A stretch of DNA of 64,000 nucleotides from Schizosaccharomyces osmophilus (Eukaryota; Ascomycota; Schizosaccharomycetes; Schizosaccharomycetales; Schizosaccharomycetaceae). Of the stretch, positions 48,416 through 58,846 are shown piece after piece. Positions within the stretch are counted from its first letter, which is position 1. Each line of letters opens with the position of its first letter. Made by a program: the position numbers and the translations under genes. Location of the stretch: NCBI RefSeq assembly GCF_027921745.1, contig NC_079239.1, positions 1,143,501-1,207,500 of the forward strand. Reading direction: 5' to 3'. The notes below the pieces were generated by a model, which saw nothing but the letters and a program-made list of their open reading frames with translations, did not search any database and was not told where the DNA came from.

Positions 48416-48803
48416 TGTCACAGACGAAGTCTCACTCGTTATGAGAATAAGTATTCAGTGGAAAAGATGTATGTAATAACAATTACAGTAAATTGTATGT
48501 TTGACTTAAATTGGATGCTTTGATACTACTTAGATTGAATAGTAATAGCTTCCAGGGATTTGCTTCACTAACAAAGTTATATAAACAATTTATTTAGCTA
48601 GATCAGTCAAATCTTCCAACGCTGGGTATATATATATTTCTTCTAAAGTAGCTAACACTGTTTCCTCTTGATGAAGTGTCTTTGTTTAATTGTTAGAAAC
48701 TTCCGTTATTTACATATTGTCATAAAGGGATTCTTTTATATGATTTTACCACAATCTGATAATCGTAGCAAGGCATTAGTGATATTGTATACGGATTATG
48801 ACA
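48416..48803 (-). repeat. 5' LTR of right retroelement
   Basis: 388 bp, mirror of 27138-27539 but with an AT run shorter by about 14 bp. Confidence 0.92.
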
Positions 48804-49976
48804 CTGACACTACGCTGTGACAATTGAAAGTAAGTAATTCCCTAAAAGTTATCCAAAATATCATGATGTATGTAACAAAATCCATATACAAGCTAAAAAG
48901 CCTAGCATACGTCGAGCTTATCAGTGTGACAATAAAAGCCAAAAAGCTTACAGTAGATCTATACAATTAAATAAAATCTTGGCTGATATGGTTGTCATAT
49001 CGTGAGATAAATAACAGCTGGTTGCATCATTGAAATAGTGTGTAAATAAAAACTCTTTATGGCTGTAGCAAGCTTGTATGAAAGGCGATTAATGGGAACG
49101 GAAGATGTCAATCACAGGGAGTTGAAAGGAAGATTGGAAAAAGCATCAATACCATAATTCAGCTTCCTTCTTCCTCGCTTCCCTATGTGAATCGAAATAA
49201 GGTAGTTATGTACTGTTGTGAGAAGAACGCTCGTCTCCGTGGCTTTTGATTGTTTTTTAAGGTCGCTTATCCTATTGCATTATGTTCTATCTACCTATCT
49301 ACCTATCTATCTATTTATAACTTAATCTCAACAAAGATTTCCGGGTTCAGGAGGTTATTGGCAGCCTAATGCTATGGCTGCGATTACGAGGAGGAAACAC
49401 GGGCTTTTTGATGTCATTGTTGTTCTAATTGTTATTGACAGTATTCGTCTGTGTCGCCGAAGCATCGCAGTCATCTCGTGTCGTTCTAAAAAAATTGTCG
49501 CTATTTTACGTAGTTCGTAGTTGGTGCTTCCCCATATTACAGTTGTCGATATAAAGAAAAGTTCCTAACTCGCTATACTACTACCGTATCGAAAAAATAT
49601 AAGCTTTTCCCTCTCTTAGCTTTAACGACATTCAATTACGTAAGGTCTCTCGAAAGCTTTGATATAAAACACCCACCTTTGCATGTTTCTTTACATTCAA
49701 TCCTACAAATAAAGAAAATAATAAAATAGAAAGTTTTTGCTTTGAAATATTAAAAGTTTTGATAGCACGGAGAGGTTCTTTCTCAACTTAAGCCGTGAGG
49801 ATTTTGATATGTGAATTACGGTGGTAACCCAAGTCAGTCAGTCATGAATGCATATCATATCATATTACAGTATTACGTTTGACTGTTGTTTATTAGCAAT
49901 CGGTTAGTTCAATAGACGAAGCTTGATTTGTCAAAAGTATATTTATTCTTCAACAGAATGCCATATTCTGTGATGA
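48804..49976. other. Arm spacer, right
   Basis: Mirror of 25965-27137; no gene seen. Confidence 0.45.
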
Positions 49977-50486
49977 ATGCTTGATCTTCTATTATTCATT
50001 TTTAAAAGAAGAAAATCACCTATCATATCTTATCAACTGTGTCGAAATCAGATACTATGTTATTTTTTATCTCAAATCATAGTAGCTGTCATTAATAAAA
50101 ACTTATCATATATCGCTTTCTGTTCATGGGCTTCAACAACCGCTATGCCCAATGTACATATAATAGACGATCTGGGTTTCACCATCGGTTTCTCAATCCA
50201 TTCTTCACTTCTTGGAGTACATATGGGGTAAGTACTATTACTACTTGCTATGCATACAAATCAAGACATCAGTTTTTTACAAGATGAGTTTGATAGTTAC
50301 TATTCGTGGATGGACATTGAAATCAATCTCCTTCGAAACCAAATTTATTCCGCAATCACAAAACAAACAGCAACATCCATGTTGCTGAATCGTGAGAGAA
50401 TAGATTCGCTGTGTTTCTTATGTCTTCAACCCACCATAAACGAAGCATTGATGAACGGACAAGACAACAATATTCTTCTGTATTGA
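49977..50486 (+). CDS. Candidate spliced gene in the arm, function unknown (right copy)
   Basis: Exons 49977-50227 and 50273-50486 join in frame across a 45-bp intron (GTAAGT donor, ATCAG acceptor) to 154 residues; structure as described for the left copy at 25455-25964. Hydrophobic first exon, charged second exon (DEFDSYYSWMDIEINLLRN), a CLFCxC-free but cysteine-containing segment SLCFLCLQ near the C-terminus. Transcription would run away from the core. Two identical copies make dosage and read mapping ambiguous. Confidence 0.42.
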
Positions 50487-51454
50487 GTGTATATATACGT
50501 TCACTAATTTGACATTGATTTTACCCATATTTCAATGAGATATTTCCCTATTCCTCATCTATTCTGAAATATGGAACATCCAAACAAGAAGAGCATGCCT
50601 TTACAGCTTTATAAACGATAAGCAAGCACAGCGAAGATTGAAAAGAAATATACCTTTATTGTGATTATAGATTATAAGTAAAAATATTGTTGTCTCTATC
50701 CGTTACAACTTTTAAAGCCCTGAATTGGAATTCTATTTGTGTAGTTTCATATTGCACTTTCCATTATTTTATCTTCAATACACTTGCATGACTACAGAAG
50801 AAGTATTTGTCACAACGTCGAGTCAAGTCTCTAACTCTCCAAATACGCGTACACCTTGTCGCCCTTATATTTGCAAAGATTATCAATTCGTTATCATGCA
50901 AACAATCAATTAGCTATAGAAATGACTTGACAGGTGGGTAGGTGGGTGGGCTTGATTGTATTGTATTGTATCGTATCGTATCGTATCGTATCGTATCGAG
51001 TGCTATTAACTTCACGCCCATGGCCGCGTTACGCTATAATTTGGTAATTTCAAATACAGATCTACAGTTTGCTGTGTCGGCATATCTTGTCTCTTAAGGC
51101 AAATCGTTTAGTCCATTGATAATTATTTCTTAACGAGTGATCCTTTCTCAACCATTCGCTTTTCCAATCGCCCGGCTTATGGTTTTAAAATACCATCTAC
51201 TTTACCGGTTTGAAATACGTAAGTGAGTGTTTTGGAATGAAAATATTTTCTCAGTTCAACTTAATGTATGAGTATGTTTTCTTAGAATGTATTCCCCCCG
51301 CCAAATGAAAATAGAAGAGGATGACAAGATTAGATGAACTAAATAGGAGATCATATAATTAATTTTTCAATTGTATGTTTAATCGAACGCCAATGGCCCT
51401 TTAAAGAAAAGGGAGTAAAAAATTAAAATAGAAATGAAACGAAAAGAAAAAGTT
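50487..51454. other. Outer right arm and arm/unique junction
   Basis: Contains a 62-codon reading at 50725-50913 whose second half (MTTEEVFVTTSSQVSNSPNT) looks protein-like and follows a CTACAG acceptor-like site; mirrored at 25028-25216. The GATAC array is at 50957-51000 and the arm ends near 51025. Otherwise nothing. Confidence 0.4.
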
Positions 51455-51526
51455 TTCCGTTGCGGGGAGTCGAACCCCGGCCGCGTCGGTGAAAGCGACG
51501 AATCCTAGCCGTTGGACCACAACGGA
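51455..51526 (-). tRNA. tRNA-Glu (TTC)
   Basis: 72 nt, same gene as at 12864 in reverse orientation, anticodon loop CTTTCAC. Flanks are unrelated apart from T-rich 3' sequence. Confidence 0.97.
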
Positions 51527-51907
51527 TTGCTTGTTAAACCAGCAACTAATGCTTTATGATTTACTCATTTAGTCAGATACTAAATTACTTTTTTTATTAC
51601 TTTCATTTGCATGTACACCTTGCCTATACCTAGGCCAAGCCATACTTATACTTCGCAGCGAAACCACCTCTTCATAATCATTGCATTCAGTCAGTCCTTC
51701 ACAACTGCATACTATACGAATGCTTATTTGAACTCTTAATGATCACTCTCGCTTACCACAATTGTTTCCTTTCCCTTTCCCTGTTCCTTTTCATTCTAGT
51801 TTATTTCAACACTATGAATATTTGTTAGTTTATCGGGTTCGTATTAGTCTTTATTAAATAACCATTCTTTTAACGTTGTATTTCTTTTTTTTTTTCTTAT
51901 ATTCCAG

Positions 51908-52184
51908 AAGTATCAAATCTTTATTGACATCGTCATCATCATTAGGGCGGCAAATGGCTTTATCATTATATATAAATCGTTTCAACGTAGCTAGCCACGT
52001 ACAGAATAGTTATCTTTCCATTGTATTCCCTTTTAATGAATTATTTATTCAGTCTAAGAAGTCAGCAATGAGTGATTATATACCTTGCTTGCTTCAAACA
52101 AATCCTTGTGAAATCTTGTCAACTCAACAAACGATCATACATAAAAAACGGTCTAAACGATCTAATCATGTAAGGAAATGCTGA
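51908..52184 (+). other. Possible exon of an unrecognised gene
   Basis: Open frame following a T-rich tract and TATATTCCAG acceptor-like site, reading SIKSLLTSSSSLGRQMALSL and ending in a basic tail (HKKRSKRSNHVRKC). A GTAAGG donor near the end could extend it to a different last exon. No start exon could be assigned with confidence. It precedes the better-supported small gene at 52428 by about 240 bp. Confidence 0.25.
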
Positions 52185-52427
52185 AGGATAACGTAAGTTC
52201 TTTCTTCTTTCAGTTGCCGGCTTGACAAACAGTACACTCAGTATACATATTCATTACTTGAATTGAATCAACCCGCAAGCCAAGTCGAGTCATTCACGTA
52301 TTATCTATAATTTTTTCATATACATTAGTACGAATCCACTATAAGATCTTTCAGTTCTTTAGAGCGTATATAAATTATATACAAAGACAGTGGTTGTGAA
52401 TAAAATTCAACAAGCGAAATCACGTAG

Positions 52428-52840
52428 ATGCCTTTTAAGTTCTTAAAAGTAAATCAGAATGTTGAGCCATTCTTCCCAATTGAACGCTATTTACCACCAA
52501 ATAGCGAAAATATTAGAAAAGATGAATTCAGTTACGATAAACGGATGGAGAATATGTTATTCTACTACTTTGCCCTAAGACCGAAACGAGGGATTCCTTT
52601 AATTCTCATGTCAAAAAGAGTCCCGTTGAAGGGCTATCATTTGAGCCAATTTTATATATATAATAGATTCTTGGCTGTATGATTTGATGACTAATGCGTT
52701 TCTTTTTTTTTTTTTTTGTCCTTGACCTCACTCAGTTAAACTCAATGCCAAAGTCAAAGCTATTGCCGAAAAAACGGCGAGCAAATGATCGAAAATCAAC
52801 CAAACAAGTAGATTTGCAGGAGCCCAAGTATCATCAATAG
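52428..52840 (+). CDS. Small spliced gene in the right pericentromere, function unknown
   Basis: Exon 1 (52428-52676) encodes 83 residues starting MPFKFLKVNQNVEPFFPIER, with YLPPNSENIRKDEFSYDKRM and LRPKRGIPLILMSKRVPLKG. It stops one codon after a GTATGA donor. The 59-bp intron has a textbook CTAAT branch site, a 15-T tract and a CTCAG acceptor; exon 2 (52736-52840) continues in frame for 34 residues, ending with a very basic segment (PKSKLLPKKRRANDRKSTK) like a nuclear localisation signal, then TAG. A TATA box (TATATAAAT, 52367-52375) lies about 55 bp before the ATG. Total 117 residues, pI strongly basic. I recognise no family. It is single copy, unlike most of the surrounding DNA, which makes it the best candidate for an undescribed centromere-resident gene here. 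Confidence 0.55.
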
Positions 52841-54990
52841 TATTTAAATTGATATACATGGTACCTTGAAATTGGTCAGCATTTGGTCACAGATGATTTT
52901 ACCTTTCGAGAATGGTTCATTAAATTTAAATACGCTTATTTGCAGCGCTTTAGAATGAAATATTGTATCAATGTATTCGGTAAAAAGACGGCAAGAAACA
53001 TAGATAGAGACAGAGACAGAGACAGAGATAAAGATAAAGACAGAGCCTGATATAATTTCTTAGATACCATCAATATTGAATATGACTGAATAATTGCAAT
53101 CCTTCAACAGAGATTTTCTCTTCGATCTAGTATCGTATATGATATATGATATTTGCACACGAAAGAAGTCAGAAATAATACGACACGGTTAAGCAATTGA
53201 CGAATGTTGCTTAAATTCGTAAATGTTTACATAGGAAAGGAGGAAACTGAAACATAGAGCTGCTTGTTATATTACAAACCATACAAAGGCCTTCCCTTTA
53301 CAGTTTACAAAATGAATTCGTTCGTACGATCGCTAGATAGTCGGCATAATAGAGGGGAAAACTAAACGAACACAACAATACTACAGTACTCAAATAAAAT
53401 TCTTAAATTAAACAGAATAAAATGCAGTGATAAACATTAGCCTCACGGAACAGGGTGCTTAGAGAGTGCACGAATTTAAGGTAGGATGTACGCGAAGCAA
53501 CATGAGGACGCTTGTAATGCATGTACTATGGACAAGCGAACAGCTTTCAGTAATTGGATTGTTTTGATAGGTTTGGATTCTACTTAAACTGCATAGTCAA
53601 GACAAGTATAACAGTTTGAGACAACGTATATTCATATACAGTTGATTATTCAGTATTCAAACCAACCATTACCGTTTTCATATATGTTGTCAGAGCTTCC
53701 CCACTTTCTACTTGATTTAGTGATTGGCAAGCGAATTCGTTAGAAGGCACGGATTTGACAACGTTAGTTTTGGATTTCAAAAGACAAAGACGAAGAAGAA
53801 TGGTCAAAATAATTGTGTAGTATTGAAATTTCTTCTGCTAATAAAACGGTATAATGAATGAATGGAAAATCTTGAAACCGTAATAGAAAGTTACATGTGT
53901 TTCTTGGCTAGCCTATCGCTCAAAATCTTGCAACGATCCCCTAGAAGTTCGTGACAATGTTTGGTATGTCAATTTTGTCTACTCAAACACAAACACAAAC
54001 ACAAACACAAACACAAACACAAACACAAACACAAACACAAACACAAATACAAATACAAATACTGGCTAAATATAGATTTCAAAGATGGCTGTACGAACCT
54101 GAACCGTAGCGCTTGTTATCGCAATTTCGTTCACTCATGCAAACCTGTTGATTCTCTATTTGTCATAAACTTTAACGCTAAACTCGTTTCGTTGATATGA
54201 AATTCGATACAGTGGATCTGCGCAAAGCTACAGCGATGGATACTGGTTTTTAAACCCATTCATATACGCTAAAATTGACTGACATCAGTCAAGCTTTTTA
54301 GATTTTGTTGAGGTTTCCAACTATCCGACAATAACTCCATAGAACATCAACGCTTCAAGCGATAATTTACATCATGAACGATGTATTTTCTCTGTATACA
54401 TACTGAAGCTCTATAATTCCTGCTCCCAAACCTCTCGATAATGGTGGAGCACGTCATCCATCTTACATCTTAGCATTGAATATATGCTAAAAAGCTTTTC
54501 ATTTAATATATATATATTATATCTTCTATATAAGGTTCCGGAATAATTTTGCATGAAAAAAGTTCCTACCAAAAACCTCCCGGTCCAAGGCAGAAAAAGT
54601 TACTGTTGAAGAGTAGATTAGAAAGTCTAAAGCTTATAAGATTATGCTCCTATTCGCTGGTTTGCTGGCTAAACTATATGCTTCGGCGTTTTGAGCCTAA
54701 GTGAGATATTGCACTATACTGAATCTTAATCGATCGTTGCTAAACATTGTTGAAATATCGTACTTGCTCTCCATATGTAGAATCATTATCCTGTTTTAGG
54801 ATCGATTACAAATCTATGATAACTAGACTTTCGACTTCAAAAATATACCCTCTAAAGGTTATTACGGGTAATTGAAGCATCTAAGCATAAGATTAGAGTT
54901 CTATATTAAAAATGCTGCTTATAGAAAAAAGTGGATCCTTTTTACTATCAATAGAGTAATGGATACTCTTAAAGTGTCATCAATTGAAGT
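52841..54990. other. Right pericentromeric spacer
   Basis: 2.1 kb without recognised genes. Simple repeats: GAGACA/GATAAA tandem at 53002-53046 and (ACAAAC)n at 53984-54062, the latter producing a meaningless histidine-lysine ORF. From about 54600 on, weak resemblance to rRNA may begin. Confidence 0.45.
53984..54062. repeat. (ACAAAC)n array
   Basis: About 13 hexamer units, the last few changed to ACAAAT. Confidence 0.97.
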
Positions 54991-54999
54991 ACAATTCAA

Positions 55000-55300
55000 A
55001 CGTCATAAAGGGGCTTCTGGTAAAAAACTACCACAGGGATAACCGGCTCGTGACAACCAATCGTTCATAACGAGTTGCTTTTTGGTTCGCCGACGTCGGC
55101 TCTTCCTATCGTACCGAAGCCGAATTCGGTAAACGTTGGATTGTCCACCCACCAAAAGAAAATGTGAGTTGAGTATTCGGACCTCAAGAGATAGGCTAGT
55201 TTTACCCTACTGATAGTGTGTCATCACAATGATAACTCAACTTAATACGAGAGAAACCGTTGATCCAGATCATTGGTATATGCGGCTACCTGATCAGCTG
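55000..55300 (+). pseudogene. Decayed 25S/28S large-subunit rRNA fragment
   Basis: Contains the most conserved 3' part of nuclear LSU rRNA in correct order: ACCACAGGGATAAC, the GTCGGCTCTTCCTATC block, CCGAAGCCGAATTCGGTAAA, CGTTGGATTGTCCACCC, CTAGTTTTACCCTACTGAT, the sarcin-ricin loop region as TTAATACGAGAGAAACCG, and TGCGGCTACCTGATCAG. Each block carries substitutions at sites that are invariant in functional eukaryotic rRNA (compared from memory with S. cerevisiae and S. pombe), including within the sarcin-ricin loop, so it cannot be working rRNA. The CCGAAGC.GAATTCGG stem is ascomycete-like. Homology may extend upstream to about 54850 and some way downstream but is too weak to draw. Confidence 0.85.
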
Positions 55301-56148
55301 TCAAGTCGATAATTATACGATGGCACAATAATGCTTGTTGCACTTCTTAATTTTTATACTTTGTCAAAATTGGCAACCCGATTTTTATTCCGTGCTGAGT
55401 TAAAAACTGGAACTGAAATTATTATGGGAAAGCCGTAGATAATAGTAGTTATCCTATGTTGAAAATCAAAGAATCCACAGCTTGTTAAATATGTATTTGA
55501 TTACTTTGTGTTCGAAATTACTCGGTAGATAGATATTGAAATATGAACCAGTCCGTCTAGTCAGCAAAGTTGCCTCAAGACAGTTGTTATAAGCTAGGTA
55601 AACCAAGGTCTGTAATTCAAGAACATTTGGTTCAAACGGTATGTTCTGACACAAAATAACTCTATTTAATTCTGGTTCTTGCTTTTTAAATTATGATTAC
55701 GTATTTAGAGCACTTCTTTTCTTCAGGCCCATTTAAGAAAACTTAAATATATAAACAAAAAAATCACTTACAATGAATAGAGAGCAAAGTACTTTCACCT
55801 TTTCACTTGCTAAATCATTTTTTGTTTTGCGGATAATCAAACATTAACATAAAAATAACATACAGTTTTTGAGAATGGACACGCCTGTCTGCTTCATAAA
55901 CTTGTTCCGTTTAAATTACCTTAAAAAATGGATTTTTAAAGTGAGCTTTACAAAGCAAAACAGATGCATATTCGTACCTCAAACGACATTATTGCTTCAT
56001 AACCTTAGTTAATGCAACTATATGACTTTACACCAAATTGTGATGAATATTGTACTTGATTGACCTCTTTTGTTTGTGTATGCCATATCATGTACAGCTA
56101 TGAAACTGTATAAGTGCAAAATTGTAAACAAGTAGAGCAATAAGGGAG
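55301..56148. other. Spacer after rRNA relic
   Basis: AT-rich. A 62-codon minus-strand reading at 55466-55654 is open but may only be antisense to further rRNA-like debris. No gene defended. Confidence 0.4.
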
Positions 56149-56306
56149 ACAACAAGAGGTCAGTAAAAGAGTAGTAGAACTTGTAAGAATATAGAATCAA
56201 AGTTTTTTACTGACCAAGTAATTTTGCAACAATATCATTTGAAAATGACAATGAAAATGAATGAAGAAAATCAAATATGGAAAGAGAAAAAGAAAAAGAA
56301 AAATTT

Positions 56307-56415
56307 TGACCAGTGAGGGATTCGAACCCTCGCATCTTTCGATATAGCAAGACTTGATTGAACAGTCCAAGTTTTCACTTGAGTGCTACGCCATAGACCG
56401 CTCGGCCAACTGGCC
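56307..56415 (-). tRNA. tRNA-Leu (CAA) with intron
   Basis: 109 nt, inverted copy of the gene at 20472, same intron. Confidence 0.94.
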
Positions 56416-57172
56416 ATTGGATGACTGCTCTTTAGTTAAATAATATATCAACGACTTTCTACCTTTTTATTTTTTATTTTTGTTTTTAATTTTTTTTTTT
56501 GGGGGACTATCTCATATCTTACCTGCGATCATCCAATGCAACAACCCATCAACCACCTACCACCTACCACCTGCTAAATACTGTTACTTTCTTTCTGCCT
56601 TTCGTAACGTACTTATCAAATAGAAACGAATTTTTACAATATGAATTGATTTTTTATTCGTCGGTTCCTCCTTCTTGAAAATAAAACAATTGTAATAAAA
56701 CAAAAAAAAAAGAAAAAAATGAATTTCTTCTTGCATACGATGGTGATTCTGCTTTATTTTTTTCCCCTTTTTTTTTTTTTTTTGTTTTTTCACCAGTTGA
56801 CTGATGATGATAGCTCATAGATAACACAGCATAGAAAACAGCTACAGCTATTATGACTATACCATCGCTCGAAAAAAAATCCTGTTCCTCATTTCTTCTA
56901 CTGTATTTACATACAATCACTGCAAAGCTTTAACAATCAGTGACAGTGCAAGTATTATGGGAACTTACTTACATAGATGCAAAGAAAAGAAAATTCTGTA
57001 AAAGTAACAGCAACAACGATTTAAGAAGATAGGTATGAAGACTACACTAAACTCGAATTATTTTGATTTTAATTTTCATTTTAATTTTTATCCGTAATTA
57101 TCAATAATGAAAAAGAGCTTCGCAAAATTAGATAGTAGTGAATATATTTTTAATGGTAAGCATCATAACAAG

Positions 57173-57256
57173 TCCCGGGTAGCTCAATCGGTTTAGAGCG
57201 TCTGACTCTTATGAAAGGTCATCAGAAGGTTGCGAGTTCGAGTCTCGCCTTGGGAG
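57173..57256 (+). tRNA. tRNA-Lys (CTT) with intron
   Basis: 84 nt, inverted copy of the gene at 19611, same short intron. Confidence 0.95.
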
Positions 57257-57445
57257 TTTCTTTTTTATTTCTCATCATAGCTAACTATAATAATTTGCAT
57301 TGATAGAGTACTAAGTAATAAACTAATCAAGATGATATTTAGGATAAGCAAAGTGGAGACATTTCAAAGGCCATAGATGGATATAAAAAGAAGGGTAAAA
57401 TTAAATAAAAAGAAAAGCAAAACATTGAAAGAGGAAAAAAGATAT

Positions 57446-57518
57446 TGACCCCGCCAGGAGTCGAACCTGGAATCTCCTGATCCGTAGTCAGGCGCCTTGA
57501 CCATTGGGCCACGAGGCC
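57446..57518 (-). tRNA. tRNA-Arg (ACG)
   Basis: 73 nt, inverted copy of the gene at 19349. Confidence 0.97.
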
Positions 57519-57885
57519 TTCGTTAGTAACATTGTTATAGTATAAAATTATATTACACATAAAATAATAATTCTATTGAAATAAAAAACTTTTTTCTGCT
57601 TGTCTAAATCCAATTAACCAATTTTTGGGCATTACCTTTAGTGCAACTTCTTTTGAAGCAACATGATAAATTAGCTTACTCCTAATCGGTGCAATATAAA
57701 TTCTTGGTTAGTGTGTTTGTATATACGGTTTGTATAAGCAATTGCATTAACGTATGTATACGCCGTTTTGCACGGCCAACGCCTAGTTAAGCTAAATCAA
57801 TTTAAGTTATAATTCACTATTTGCATATTTCCACCAGTTGTACTGAAATTATGGAGTTTTTAATTTATTTTTTTTGAATACATGC

Positions 57886-58218
57886 TCATTTAATGGCTTG
57901 AAAAGTCAATAACAGCTTGTTATTAAATTTCTGCAAATCAAGGTAATCATTTTGATAGTTATTCTCGTCACATGATCGTCTCGCATTCATGATCAAGACT
58001 TTACTGTCACCTTCCCTCACGATACGTGATCTCTCATTGCTTTTCAACTTAACAAAATGTAACGACATACGATTGATGATTCCAATATATTTATGAATTC
58101 AAAAATTGACTTACGGTTTTTTTCCTGGTAGGTTAAGTAAACTTTCATGGGATAAAATATTAGATGAAGGGTTGTTTAGAAAATTGCAATCATCGTAAAG
58201 GCCACCCGCCAATTTCAT
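57886..58218 (-). CDS. Candidate small spliced gene, function unknown (right copy)
   Basis: Exons 58218-58115 and 58040-57886, same 85-codon plan as 18649-18981. The frame stays open despite substitutions: the residues at the exon junction change (PRKKT on the left, PGKKP here), and the intron has changed at about three sites. Doubts are as for the left copy. Confidence 0.38.
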
Positions 58219-58241
58219 CGTTACTTTTTGCTAAACATAAC

Positions 58242-58589
58242 TAAGAAATTTTTAATGATGCAGTAACTGCTGACTAGATTTCAAATCTAGTTCAACATTT
58301 ATGTAAATTCTGGCAATTGGATCTATAGTAAGTAACTATTAGTTATATGTACATATAAATATATATTTTTATTTTTCTACTGATATAATGATCAAAAAAT
58401 ACATTAAAAGCGAACTCGCAAAGATGCTTTATTTTTTCTATGCCTAACATATAATACGCCAAAATAAAAATTTAGAAGCCAAAAACTAAGTACATTTACC
58501 TCTATGTTGATGTTCGGAATGAGTATACTATCAAACAAGTGCTAATTGCAAAAAAGTTATACAAGTGGACAATTATCGCTTATTTATTT
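58242..58589. other. Junction between repeat B and repeat A, right
   Basis: About 350 bp unique AT-rich sequence, no gene. On the left the corresponding junction (18372-18625) is unrelated in sequence, so the two repeats are arranged differently on each side. Confidence 0.5.
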
Positions 58590-58767
58590 AAATATAGCAT
58601 TAACCACTGCATCATACAAGCAGAAATTTGTGCAAAGCAGTAGTACGTGCCGAAGTAAGAATACGATGAACGGAATCATGTGCCATGCCAATTACAGATT
58701 GGAGGGGTCTATAGAACGAATGTATCTTGATTATAGATTATTGTACAAAAATAAGCCATCAACGAAC

Positions 58768-58846
58768 GGAAGGGTGTCCGAGTGGTTATGGAGCTAGTTT
58801 AAGGCACTAGTGCGAAAGCTCGTGGGTTCGAGTCCCACCCCTTTCA
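58768..58846 (+). tRNA. tRNA-Leu (AAG)
   Basis: 79 nt, direct copy of the gene at 13162. Confidence 0.96.

Larger units (their letters stand above)
43758..48803 (-). mobile_element. LTR retroelement, Ty3/gypsy, Tf1/sushi type (right copy, broken)
   Basis: Mirror of the left element: 5' LTR 48416-48803, gag region 47485-48351, pol region 44213-47455, 3' LTR 43758-44152. It has the same interruptions as the left copy, about half a dozen, which shows that both came from one already broken ancestor through duplication or gene conversion of the arm and not by two insertions. Fossil. Confidence 0.95.
39533..51025 (-). repeat. Centromeric inverted-repeat arm, right (imr-like)
   Basis: Mirror image of 24919-36422, 11.5 kb, nearly identical. 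Differences noticed: a shorter (AT)n run in the LTR (about 14 bp), two adjacent bases near 40610, and unit changes in the GATAC array. Confidence 0.96.
56149..58241 (-). repeat. Inner tRNA repeat B, right copy
   Basis: Inverted copy of 18626-20758, with tRNA-Leu(CAA), -Lys and -Arg in reversed order and orientation and small indels in A/T runs. Confidence 0.92.

Noticed and set aside
53984-54062. Regular short repeats as a CRISPR array
   Set aside because: No spacers between units and a eukaryotic context.
53961-54200. ORF with histidine-lysine repeats
   Set aside because: Translation of the ACAAAC array with unrelated ends.
55466-55654. 62-codon minus-strand ORF after the rRNA relic
   Set aside because: No start or splice support and it may be antisense to rRNA-derived debris; I could not prove homology to SSU or LSU rRNA either.
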